From the IMG/VR virus record IMGVR_UViG_3300009151_000035, positions 1-64,000 of that record: DNA of 64,000 nucleotides. One strand, given 5' to 3'. The stretch comes from a virus. The notes under the pieces are model-generated. The model was not told the DNA's origin and did no database searches. It saw only the letters and a program-made list of their open reading frames with translations. The position numbers and the translations under genes are program-made. Every line of letters starts with the position of its first letter. Positions within the stretch are counted from its first letter, which is position 1. Shown in pieces: positions 39,534 through 47,705 of this stretch.

Positions 39534-42500
39534 ATGGCCATGACAGAAGAAGAATTAGCAAGAATGAGTGCTCAAATTGAGCTGACTACCGAAGCCTTGT
39601 CAAAATTTACTGGAGCCATGTATGGCGCAACTCCAGAACAACTTGCGGCGTCCAAAGCAGACAAAGACGCTGCAAAAGCTGCGGCTCAATTTCAAGCCAG
39701 ACTGGATACAGCCACTGCTGCTGTTGGTGCACTAGCAGGTGTTTTTGTAAACTACAATAAAGAAGTTTACAAAAGTGGTAATGCTAATAAAGCTGCGGCT
39801 GCTTCTATTGAAAGCATGGGCGAAGCAGCCAAGTATGCAGGTGCATTTTTAGCACTGTTAGTGCCTGGCGGGCCGTTGGTCAAAGCAGCCGTTGCCGGAT
39901 TGGGACTGTTAGCCAGTGAGTTGATCAAGTCTGGCAAGTTGATTGCTGAACAAACTGACGAGATATACAAAGCCTATCAGGACATGGCCAAAGCAGGTGC
40001 TGCTGGCGCTGGTGGAATGCAGGATGTGTTTGACAGCTTGCAAAAAGTGGGCATGGGCACAGAAAAATTTGGCGCCTATATCAAACTGGTCAACGAAAAT
40101 GCCAACGATCTTGCAGTATTTGGAGGTTCGGTAAACAAAGGTCGCAAGATCTTTGAAAACACCATGTCATCGTTGAGTACAGAACAACGAGTTCAAATGG
40201 AACAAATGGGCCTGGATAGAGAAGCTCAAGCCACAGCCACAATGGCTTACATCAAACAACAACGCTTGTTGACTCAAGGCACCAAATCTCAAATGGATAC
40301 CAGCAGTGCTGCTGTGATGAAATACATTCAAGAAACGGACACACTCACACGTCTTACCGGTCTCAACAGACAAGAACAAGAAAAACTTCATGACGATGCC
40401 ATGCGTAACGAGGCATACAATGCTACCATGCAAGAAATACGTGAGACACAAGGCGAAGAAGGTGTGCGTCGAGTGCAAGAAGCTGCGGCCATGGCTCAGA
40501 AAGCTGGTCCAGAAACATTCAAACAATTCCAAGCCAGCTTGTCGGGTTTTGTGGGATCTAGCAATGAAGCACAGCAGGCGTTTATGGCCACTGGTGGGAA
40601 AATAGCCGAAGTGACAGATGCATTGCGCAGTGGACAGGTAAAGAACACCAAAGAAACTGCTGTTGCCATGAATGGCTTGTTCAAGGCATATGGTGAAACT
40701 GCTCAACAGTTTAGAGGACAAGCCAAGATGATGAACTACGGTCCAACTTTTGGCAGTTACTACGAAGCAGTCAAAGCCGGATCAATGAGTCTTGAATCTT
40801 TGGCAGAAGTTGTTGCACAAGTTGACAATGCTGAAGAAGAACGCAGAAAACAACTAGCTGATCCTAAGACCAAAGCAATGGCAGAAGCCATGAATGCCAC
40901 TGTTGATCAACAACTCAAACTACAACGTGGAGTAAACATGGGCATGGATGCTTACATCACAGGATTGGGTAAAGTGACCAATGCTAATGCAACAGCACTT
41001 GATATACTAGGCAACGCCGCTAGATCAGCCGCCGAAGCATTGGGATTAATTGGTGGTGGTAAAAAAGTTCAACAATCAGCAGCAGTTCAAGATGCCACAA
41101 AAGCCACTGCTGCCACAAGAGACACAGCTAAACCTTTACAAGACCGTGTTGATGCACTGAACAAACAAATAGACGAAGATGAAAAAACCCTCAAAGAAGC
41201 CAAGCGTGCTGGTAAGAGTGTGGCAGAAATGGCGGCCCTTGAAGAAAAAATTAAAAAAACTAAAGACGAAGAACTTATTGCAGCAAAAGAGTTAGATGCT
41301 CAAGATCAAATAATCAAGCAAGCACAAAATAAGGAAACAGCGATTCGAAAAACACAAGTGGCCGAACAAGGCAAGATGAATCGTCTTGAACGAGCAATTA
41401 ATCAAGAAAAAGAGCAACTGGCCGAACTCAACGAAGCAAAGTACAATCTTGAAAAATATTTAGCACAGTCAGGAACTGATGCAAAAACACTTGCAGCTGG
41501 TCGCAAGCGAGTGGCATCATTACAAGAGTCTATTGACAAAAAACAAAAATCACTGACAGAACAACAATCAGAATTAACTAATCTACAGAAAAAACTTGCG
41601 CCACCAGGTGCCGCGCCTGCGGCAGCACCGGCAGGAGGAGCACCGGCAGGAGGAGCACCTGCAGCAGCACCAGCAGCACCGGCAGGAGGAGCACCTGCAG
41701 CAGCACCAGCAGCACCGGCAGGAGGAGCACCGGCAGGAGGAGCACCACCAGCACCGGCAGGAGGAGCACCTGCAACTCGAGGAGCAATGCCACCTGCTCA
41801 AGGTCGTAAAGAAGTAAGTTTAGAAGAACTACAAGCAAAAAAACAAAGACTAGTAAGGGCTGGACCAAGAACCAAAAATCAACAATCAATTGAGTCTCAC
41901 GAAGAAGAACTGAAAACATTAGACATGGCTATTGCTGAAAAGTCCAAACAAGTAAAAGATATTAAAGATTACTTGCAGTTTGGTGGAGAAAGCGGTAGCG
42001 AGACTTCTTTCAAAGGTCTCTCTCCAGACTTGCAACAAGGTATTCTTACAGCAGCCAAACAATATAAGGAATCAACTGGAAAACCGCTGACCATAAACAG
42101 TGCCGCTAGAACTCCGGAGAAACAAAAAGAACTTTATGATAAATGGGTTGCTGGCGGGAAAAAAGGAATGCCAGTGGCTCCTCCGGGCTCTAGTTTGCAT
42201 GAACAAGGTAAAGCTGTTGATATTCAAGAAGGCATATCTTCGTCAGTTGCTATAGCAGCATTGAATTCCCAAGGGCTATTTCAAACTGTACCTAACGATC
42301 CAGTACATTTTCAACCAAAAGCATTTGGTGATGGCGGCGTTGTAAACAAACCAACACTTGCGCAGATTGGTGAAAAAGGTCCAGAGGCAGTGATTCCGCT
42401 CAAAGGTGGGCAAGTTCCAGTACATATAAACAGTGATAGTATGAGCGCCCTAGGTGGCGGTGGCTGGAGCGAGCTTCAAGGCTACAACATGGGTGCAATC

Positions 42501-42947
42501 ACTACCGACATAGCGGTACTACAAAAAATTGCTGGCAAGTTGGGAGCATATGACAAATCAACCGAGATGATCACTGATCCAAAACTCTGGAAAGAAATCT
42601 TACAGTCGGGCATGTTGATGAACTATGATGTAGGCGCAGCTAGAATTGGAACCAAAGGGCTGTCTGAGATAGCAGGTTCAGAAGCTGTGGCTGATGCACT
42701 TGCTGGTCGAATCAAAGAACTGATTGACACCAAGAAAGACAGTGGCGAAGCAATTGCTCAAACTAGAACTGAATTTGCGGACATGATGAAAACATTCTAT
42801 ACAGATTTCTTTGCCAAGATGCAGGAGGAAATGCGAAAAGAAAGTCCATTGGATTCAGAGATGCTGGCTGTACTAAAAGACATTAGCAAAACAAACGCTG
42901 CCGCAGCAGGATCTAGCGAAAAGATGTTGCGTTACTCACAAAACTAA
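39534..42947 (+). CDS. Tape measure protein with M15 (VanY-type) peptidase domain, 1137 aa
   Basis: The start is the ATG at 39534 after AGGTGATTGACC; a TTG two codons earlier is also open. Residues 1-650 are mostly helical and Ala/Gln-rich, with a hydrophobic stretch near 95-125, as in tail length proteins. A repetitive Ala-Pro-Gly linker covers about 689-750. Residues about 828-925 form a D-Ala-D-Ala carboxypeptidase-like domain: SAARTPEKQKELYDKW, GSSLHEQGKAVDI and DPVHFQ supply the His, Asp and His expected to hold zinc. FGDGGVVNKPTLAQIGEKGP and EAVIPL follow, a signature seen at the end of many tape measure proteins. Role: sets tail length and, by inference, cuts peptidoglycan during DNA injection. 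Compared with T4 gp29 (590) it is long. Confidence 0.85.
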   Translation: MAMTEEELARMSAQIELTTEALSKFTGAMYGATPEQLAASKADKDAAKAAAQFQARLDTATAAVGALAGVFVNYNKEVYKSGNANKAAAASIESMGEAAKYAGAFLALLVPGGPLVKAAVAGLGLLASELIKSGKLIAEQTDEIYKAYQDMAKAGAAGAGGMQDVFDSLQKVGMGTEKFGAYIKLVNENANDLAVFGGSVNKGRKIFENTMSSLSTEQRVQMEQMGLDREAQATATMAYIKQQRLLTQGTKSQMDTSSAAVMKYIQETDTLTRLTGLNRQEQEKLHDDAMRNEAYNATMQEIRETQGEEGVRRVQEAAAMAQKAGPETFKQFQASLSGFVGSSNEAQQAFMATGGKIAEVTDALRSGQVKNTKETAVAMNGLFKAYGETAQQFRGQAKMMNYGPTFGSYYEAVKAGSMSLESLAEVVAQVDNAEEERRKQLADPKTKAMAEAMNATVDQQLKLQRGVNMGMDAYITGLGKVTNANATALDILGNAARSAAEALGLIGGGKKVQQSAAVQDATKATAATRDTAKPLQDRVDALNKQIDEDEKTLKEAKRAGKSVAEMAALEEKIKKTKDEELIAAKELDAQDQIIKQAQNKETAIRKTQVAEQGKMNRLERAINQEKEQLAELNEAKYNLEKYLAQSGTDAKTLAAGRKRVASLQESIDKKQKSLTEQQSELTNLQKKLAPPGAAPAAAPAGGAPAGGAPAAAPAAPAGGAPAAAPAAPAGGAPAGGAPPAPAGGAPATRGAMPPAQGRKEVSLEELQAKKQRLVRAGPRTKNQQSIESHEEELKTLDMAIAEKSKQVKDIKDYLQFGGESGSETSFKGLSPDLQQGILTAAKQYKESTGKPLTINSAARTPEKQKELYDKWVAGGKKGMPVAPPGSSLHEQGKAVDIQEGISSSVAIAALNSQGLFQTVPNDPVHFQPKAFGDGGVVNKPTLAQIGEKGPEAVIPLKGGQVPVHINSDSMSALGGGGWSELQGYNMGAITTDIAVLQKIAGKLGAYDKSTEMITDPKLWKEILQSGMLMNYDVGAARIGTKGLSEIAGSEAVADALAGRIKELIDTKKDSGEAIAQTRTEFADMMKTFYTDFFAKMQEEMRKESPLDSEMLAVLKDISKTNAAAAGSSEKMLRYSQN
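41655..41726 (+). repeat. 36-bp tandem repeat in the tape measure linker
   Basis: Two exact 36-base copies (41655-41690 and 41691-41726) encode APAAAPAAPAGG twice. Shorter, inexact units of GGAGCACCGGCA type flank them from about 41620 to 41775. The block encodes the flexible Ala-Pro-Gly linker before the peptidase domain and is likely to vary in length by slippage. Confidence 0.85.
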
Positions 42948-42948
42948 C

Positions 42949-42956
42949 GGTAAATA
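42949..42956 (+). promoter_or_regulatory. GGTAAATA late-promoter-like box before gp20
   Basis: ACGGTAAATAAAC stands in the 16-base gap between the tape measure gene and gp20, ending 7 bases before the gp20 ATG. No ribosome site is visible in the gap. The context ACGGTAAATA is the same as before the 372-aa fibre gene. The near-absence of a leader leaves its function for gp20 itself in doubt. Confidence 0.5.
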
Positions 42957-42963
42957 AACAATC

Positions 42964-44733
42964 ATGGCAGAACAAAACAAACCCGGCTGGAAAAAATATT
43001 TTAAGGTAGCAGACACCACTGGAGTGATGAGTCCAATTTCGGGTACCAATCAGTTTGGGTTTCCGGGATACGGCAAGAACGATGGCGGTACAGGCAACAC
43101 CAATGAATTTGGATTCCGCAACTATGCCAGCAGACTGCCCGAAGTTTACTCTGGCCACCCCAACAGAATTGAGCGTTACAACCAATATGAGAACATGGAC
43201 ATGGACTCAGAAATCAACGCCTGCTTGGATATCATTGCAGAGTTCTCCACACAGCTAAACGAACAAAACGGCACGCCGTTTGACATTGACTATCAAGACA
43301 AACCCACCGACCACGAAATCGAAATCATCCGCAAGCAGATGAAGCAGTGGGTCAAGCTGAACAAACTGGACCAGCGCATATTCAAGCTGTTCCGCAACAC
43401 CATCAAGTACGGCGATCAAATCTTTGTGCGTGATCCAGAAACATTTGAAATGATGTGGGTGGACATGAGCAAGTTGGCCCGTGTGATTGTGAACGAGTCA
43501 GAAGGCAAGCGTCCTGAACAGTATGTGATCCGTGACATCAATCCCAACTTCCAAAACATGACTGTGGCAGCAAAAACCACCACAGACTACATGACCAACC
43601 CAGTTACAGGATCAATCTCTGGCAGCTCTAACTATACCATGCCCAACGGCGGCACAGGTGGTGGTGTGGGTAATTCAAGATTCATGACAGCCATGAACGA
43701 AGTTTGTTTAGATGCCAAGCACGTGGTGCATATGAGCTTGAACGAAGGCCTGGACACATTCTGGCCGTTTGGCAAAAGCATACTAGAAAACATCTACATG
43801 GTGTTCAAACAAAAGCAACTGCTGGAAGATGCCATCTTGATCTATCGTGTACAACGTGCGCCAGAGCGCAGAATCTTCAAGATTGACGTGGGCAACATGC
43901 CATCGCACTTGGCCATGCAGTTTGTGGAACGAGTGAAAAATGAAATGCACCAGCGCAGAATTCCCACTGTAACTGGCGGCGGCAACAACATGATGGACAG
44001 CAGTTATAACCCGCTATCCATCAACGAAGATTACTTCTTTCCACAAGGACAAGACGGGCGTGGCTCATCAGTTGAAGTGCTACCTGGCGGTCAGAACCTG
44101 GGCGAAATTGACGATTTAAAGTATTTCAACAACAAAATGGCCCGTGGTTTGCGTGTGCCATCCAGCTATTTGCCCACTGGTCCAGACGACTCAGATCGTG
44201 TGACCAGTGACGGAAAAGTCGGCACAGCCCTTATACAAGAGTATAGATTCAACCAGTATTGTGAGCGTTTGCAAGCACTAATTGTGCAAAAGTTGGACGA
44301 TGAATTCAAGATGTTCTTGAAGTGGCGCGGGTTTAATATCGACTCTAGCTTGTTCAACATCAAGTTCAATGCACCACAAAACTTTGCAAGTTATCGTCAA
44401 AGCGAACTGGACAACACCAGGATCACAGCGTTTTCACAGCTGGAACAGTTACCTTACATGAGCAAGCGTTTTATGCTAGAACGTTTCTTGGGCTTGACTG
44501 AAGATGAAATTCAACAGAACGAAGAAATGTGGCGTGAAGAACACGATGACGTTGATGCACCCCCTGTGGCCGGCAGCGACTTGCGAGCTGTGGGTGTAAC
44601 ACCAAGCGGCATGGAAGCTGACATTGCTACTGGTGAAGAAATGGCTGGTATGGATCAACCAGGCGCAGAAGGAATGGCAGGTCCGGGTGCAGCACCTCCG
44701 GCAGCTGGACCGGGTGCACCAGGAACGTTATAA
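42964..44733 (+). CDS. 20: Portal vertex protein gp20, 589 aa
   Basis: The sequence is clearly that of T4-type portals: RIERYNQYENMDMDSEINAC, LKLFRNTIKYGDQIFVRDPE-like residues 136-155 and KYFNNKMARGLRVPSSYLP near 383-401. Twelve copies form the portal ring at the head vertex, through which DNA is packaged and to which the neck attaches. The length is close to the 524 of T4 gp20; the added part is a Gly/Pro/Ala/Met-rich tail after residue 545. The head genes follow in T4 order: a small protein, gp67, gp21, gp22, gp23. No insertion or break. Confidence 0.96.
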   Translation: MAEQNKPGWKKYFKVADTTGVMSPISGTNQFGFPGYGKNDGGTGNTNEFGFRNYASRLPEVYSGHPNRIERYNQYENMDMDSEINACLDIIAEFSTQLNEQNGTPFDIDYQDKPTDHEIEIIRKQMKQWVKLNKLDQRIFKLFRNTIKYGDQIFVRDPETFEMMWVDMSKLARVIVNESEGKRPEQYVIRDINPNFQNMTVAAKTTTDYMTNPVTGSISGSSNYTMPNGGTGGGVGNSRFMTAMNEVCLDAKHVVHMSLNEGLDTFWPFGKSILENIYMVFKQKQLLEDAILIYRVQRAPERRIFKIDVGNMPSHLAMQFVERVKNEMHQRRIPTVTGGGNNMMDSSYNPLSINEDYFFPQGQDGRGSSVEVLPGGQNLGEIDDLKYFNNKMARGLRVPSSYLPTGPDDSDRVTSDGKVGTALIQEYRFNQYCERLQALIVQKLDDEFKMFLKWRGFNIDSSLFNIKFNAPQNFASYRQSELDNTRITAFSQLEQLPYMSKRFMLERFLGLTEDEIQQNEEMWREEHDDVDAPPVAGSDLRAVGVTPSGMEADIATGEEMAGMDQPGAEGMAGPGAAPPAAGPGAPGTL

Positions 44734-44736
44734 ATA
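44729..44736 (+). promoter_or_regulatory. TATAAATA box at the gp20 stop
   Basis: TATAAATA spans the TAA stop of gp20, and the ATG of the 72-aa gene follows 5 bases after the box. The match to the T4 late box is exact, but the short distance would make the first message leaderless; the box may serve the following prohead genes. Confidence 0.5.
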
Positions 44737-44741
44737 ACAAC

Positions 44742-44960
44742 ATGCTACTGACAGAAATCTATAATCAACAGCCTCAAGCCTATCAAGACTTGAGTCAAGA
44801 CAACAGTCAACTGCAACTCAGCGACTTGCGTAAGACTCGCTTGACCTTGCGTCAGCTAAACAAACTGCGCAAAATGAATGACATTCGTTCTGTAGAATTC
44901 AAAGACAAACTCAAATTGATACGCAAACAGTATCAACCTCCAGCACAACCTATAGCCTGA
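44742..44960 (+). CDS. Small head-block protein, 72 aa
   Basis: A basic, helical protein: MLLTEIYNQQPQAYQDL, then LRKTRLTLRQLNKLRKMNDI and VEFKDKLKLIRKQY with a Pro-rich end. It lies between portal gp20 and the gp67-like core protein. T4 has its small prohead core proteins gp67 and gp68 at this place, and a minor head or core role is therefore inferred. I cannot align it to gp68 (141 residues) by eye. The high Lys/Arg content is a fitting partner to the extremely acidic neighbour, though this is only a suggestion. Confidence 0.75.
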   Translation: MLLTEIYNQQPQAYQDLSQDNSQLQLSDLRKTRLTLRQLNKLRKMNDIRSVEFKDKLKLIRKQYQPPAQPIA

Positions 44961-45020
44961 TCAGTCGGCGAGAAAAAACAGCCGTTTTGAGGGTTAAACA
45001 CTATAGTTTTTGACTGTTAT

Positions 45021-45028
45021 ATTAAATA
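45021..45028 (+). promoter_or_regulatory. ATTAAATA late-promoter-like box before the prohead core genes
   Basis: ATATTAAATAACAGC stands 33 bases before the gp67 ATG, giving a normal leader with TAGGAG as ribosome site. The 101-base gap that holds it is the largest in the head block, fitting a separate promoter for gp67-gp21-gp22-gp23. Confidence 0.5.
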
Positions 45029-45061
45029 ACAGCACACTTTACCTATAGGAGTTTACCCAAT

Positions 45062-45931
45062 ATGAACCGTTTCGAACAATTAATCGAATACGTCATTAAT
45101 GACGAAGAACAAAAAGCCCGCGAACTTTTCCATGACATCGTTGTGGAAAAAAGCCGTAAGATCTATGAAAACTTAATGGCCGAAGAAGCCGAAGAAGACC
45201 TAGACGAAGCAGCTGAAGAAGAGCTCGACGAAGCTGAAGAAGACCTTGACGAAGGCATGATGGGCGGAGACGCTAGTGATGACCTAATTGACAATGTCGA
45301 AACAGAAGAAGAAATGAGCATGGAAGGCGAAGATGACGCCGATGCTGAATTTGACGACGAAGCTGAAGAAGCCGGCGACGACTTAACTGGTGATTTAGAA
45401 GCTGATCACGATGAGTTTGGCGGCAGCGAAGGCGGCAGCGGTGACGCTGCTACTAAAGACGACATCATGAATTTAGAAGACAAACTGGACCAGTTGATGG
45501 CCGAGTTTGAAGCTGCTATGGGCGGTGACGAAATGGGCATGGGCGACGGCGACGGGTTTGGTCCTGAAGAAGGCGGCGACGCTATTGAAATGGACGACAC
45601 CGGCGAAATGGAACCAGGCATGATGGAAGCCATCAGCTTGAAAGCAGCCCCAAAGCCAGTTACAGCTGAACAAGGTAACGGCAAAGCAGGTCCTGTAGCA
45701 TTTAACTCAGGTGCAGCTGGTATGGCCAGCAAGCCAGTACACACTGGTGCTAGCCAAGGTGGTCATCATGACACATCTGCTTATCGCAACACAACAAAAG
45801 ACTTGATTGGCAAAGTAGGTAATACACCTGCTCAATCCACACAAGATCTCAAGCCTGCTACCAAGCCACATTTGGGCCAAGCATCAGGCGTGAACAACAA
45901 GAGCCCACTGCCAAGCGGTCGTAAGGGTTAA
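45062..45931 (+). CDS. 67: Prohead core protein gp67-like, 289 aa, very acidic
   Basis: The N terminus, FEQLIEYVINDEEQKARELF followed by EKSRKIYENLMAEEAEE, has the same pattern as T4 gp67 (a short helix pair followed by an acidic tail). From about residue 42 to 185 Glu, Asp, Gly and Met dominate, with repeated DLDEA-type units. The last 90 residues are different: Gly/Ala/Pro/Lys-rich and presumably disordered. T4 gp67 has 80 residues, so this form is more than three times longer. In T4 the protein is an internal core component, cut to peptides by gp21 during head maturation. Place in the operon, just before gp21, agrees. Confidence 0.8.
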   Translation: MNRFEQLIEYVINDEEQKARELFHDIVVEKSRKIYENLMAEEAEEDLDEAAEEELDEAEEDLDEGMMGGDASDDLIDNVETEEEMSMEGEDDADAEFDDEAEEAGDDLTGDLEADHDEFGGSEGGSGDAATKDDIMNLEDKLDQLMAEFEAAMGGDEMGMGDGDGFGPEEGGDAIEMDDTGEMEPGMMEAISLKAAPKPVTAEQGNGKAGPVAFNSGAAGMASKPVHTGASQGGHHDTSAYRNTTKDLIGKVGNTPAQSTQDLKPATKPHLGQASGVNNKSPLPSGRKG

Positions 45932-45935
45932 TTAG

Positions 45936-46574
45936 ATGTCATCTAGATACCTAAGAGAAGATCTTACTTTTAGCCAAGCCAACATCCAAGTTTTGGAAGA
46001 AGCTGATATTGGCGGCAAGAAGCACCTCTATCTCAAAGGCATTTGCATTGAAGGCGACAAGAAAAATGCAAATGAGCGTATCTATCCTCGACACGAAATT
46101 ATCAAGGCAGTAGAAACCATCAACGAACAGATCCGTAACGGTAACTCCGTTTTAGGTGAAGTGGACCATCCAGATGATCTCAAGATTAACTTGGATCGTG
46201 TGTGCCACACAGTTGACGGCATGTGGATGGACGGACATGCAGGTTGCGGTAAGTTGAAAATTCTGCCAACCCCGATGGGTGAATTGATAAAGACTCTGTT
46301 GACATCTGGCGTGAAGCTGGGTGTTAGCAGTCGTGGATCAGGTAATGTTGATGACAGAACCGGACATGTAAGTGACTTTGAAATCGTCACTATAGATGTG
46401 GTTGCCCAACCCAGTGCTCCTAATGCGTATCCTACAGCAATCTATGAAGGCCTCATGAATATGAAGCACGGTCATAAGATCTTAGAGATGGCTAGAGAGT
46501 CTGGTCAGGACGACAAAGTAAAGAAGTATCTCGCAAGTGAGGTTAAACGCCTCATTCGAGAACTTAAAATCTAA
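45936..46574 (+). CDS. 21: Prohead core protease gp21, 212 aa
   Basis: The sequence matches the gp21 serine protease family: NANERIYPRHEIIKAVETIN, GEVDHPDDLKINLDRVCH with the probable catalytic His at 78, and GVKLGVSSRGSGNV with the probable catalytic Ser at 131-132. The length equals the 212 of T4 gp21. It assembles within the prohead, cuts the scaffold, core proteins and the N terminus of the capsid protein, then removes itself. It lies 4 bases after gp67 and 12 before gp22, in the T4 order. Confidence 0.95.
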   Translation: MSSRYLREDLTFSQANIQVLEEADIGGKKHLYLKGICIEGDKKNANERIYPRHEIIKAVETINEQIRNGNSVLGEVDHPDDLKINLDRVCHTVDGMWMDGHAGCGKLKILPTPMGELIKTLLTSGVKLGVSSRGSGNVDDRTGHVSDFEIVTIDVVAQPSAPNAYPTAIYEGLMNMKHGHKILEMARESGQDDKVKKYLASEVKRLIRELKI

Positions 46575-46586
46575 GGAGAATGAGGC

Positions 46587-47681
46587 ATGTTTGATGCTAT
46601 TAAACCATTGCTAGATAGCGGATTAATCAACGAAGATGTCAGTAAGGAACTCAACGAAGCTTGGGAATCTAAACTGACAGAAGCTCGTGAATTGGTTCGT
46701 GCTGAACTTCGTGAGGAGTTTGCACAACGCTATGAGCACGACAAGTCAGTGATGGTAGAAGCCCTAGATAAGATGGTAACAGAAGGTCTCGCAGGAGAAC
46801 TGGCCAACATTGCAGCTGAAAAGCGCAATTTGGCCGAAGACCGTGTGAAGTTTCAACACAAGATGAAAGAGTCAGCCACTAAGTTTAACAGCTTTATGGT
46901 TACAAAACTTTCTGAAGAAATTTCCGAACTGCGTAAAGACCGTAAGATGCACGCCGAAGGTGTCAATAAACTTGAAAACTTCGTTGTGCAGGCTCTAGCT
47001 AAAGAAATTACAGAGTTCGCTAAAGACAAACGTGATGTTGTAGAAACAAAAGTTCGTTTAGTACGCGAAGCTCGTAGTCAGCTAGAAGGACTCAAGTCAC
47101 GATTCATCAAAGAATCTGCACAAAAAATGAGTTCTGCTGTTAGCCGTCACTTGAAGGCTGAACTGAACCAATTGCAAGAAGACATCCAGGTTGCTCGCGA
47201 GAACAATTTTGGTCGTCGTATCTTCGAAGCGTATGCTACTGAATTTGGCGCTACTCACTTGAATGAGAAAGCGGAAGTTCGTAAGTTGCATGACAAAATT
47301 GCGCACAAGGATAAGAAATTGTCCGAGGCAATTCGTCTCACCGAGAAAGCCAAAGTCTTGGTTGAGAACAAAGAACGCGAACTGCGTATGATCAAAGAGT
47401 CCAATGAGCGTCAAAGCACAATGGATGAATTGCTGCGTCCCTTGAATAAGGAAAAGCAAGAAGTCATGCGTAATTTGCTCGAAAGTGTCCAAACTACCCG
47501 TTTGAAAAATGCTTTTGAAAAGTATCTACCAGCAGTGTTGGAAGACCGATCAGCTAAAGCCCGCAAGGTGATTGCTGAGCAGGTGTCCGCAGTTACCGGT
47601 GATAAGACAGCTCCACAAAAGTCAGAGTCTGATGAAGATCGCAGCAATGTGATTGACCTCAAGAGACTGGCTGGACTGTAA
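46587..47681 (+). CDS. 22: Prohead scaffold (core) protein gp22, 364 aa
   Basis: Almost the whole protein is predicted by its heptads to be coiled coil, with Lys/Glu-rich helices such as LREEFAQRYEHDKSVMVEAL and TKLSEEISELRKDRKMH. This fits the assembly scaffold gp22, around which the gp23 shell forms. The place between protease and capsid genes is as in T4, and TAAGGAG precedes the ATG. At 364 residues it is longer than the 269 of T4. Several L-x-E sites are present, the type of site cut by gp21. The acidic-basic end (QKSESDEDRSNVIDLKRL) is a candidate capsid-binding tail. Confidence 0.9.
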   Translation: MFDAIKPLLDSGLINEDVSKELNEAWESKLTEARELVRAELREEFAQRYEHDKSVMVEALDKMVTEGLAGELANIAAEKRNLAEDRVKFQHKMKESATKFNSFMVTKLSEEISELRKDRKMHAEGVNKLENFVVQALAKEITEFAKDKRDVVETKVRLVREARSQLEGLKSRFIKESAQKMSSAVSRHLKAELNQLQEDIQVARENNFGRRIFEAYATEFGATHLNEKAEVRKLHDKIAHKDKKLSEAIRLTEKAKVLVENKERELRMIKESNERQSTMDELLRPLNKEKQEVMRNLLESVQTTRLKNAFEKYLPAVLEDRSAKARKVIAEQVSAVTGDKTAPQKSESDEDRSNVIDLKRLAGL

Positions 47682-47705
47682 TAAAAACAATTTTAGGAGA
47701 CTTAA

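Noticed and set aside
41578-41919. Frames rich in Leu-Val, Cys-Ser or Gln-Glu-His over the Ala-Pro-Gly repeat
   Set aside because: These are out-of-frame readings of the 36-base repeat in the tape measure gene.
45010-45033. TTGACT as a sigma-70 -35 element before gp67
   Set aside because: No -10-like sequence at the right distance; the ATTAAATA box is a better explanation.
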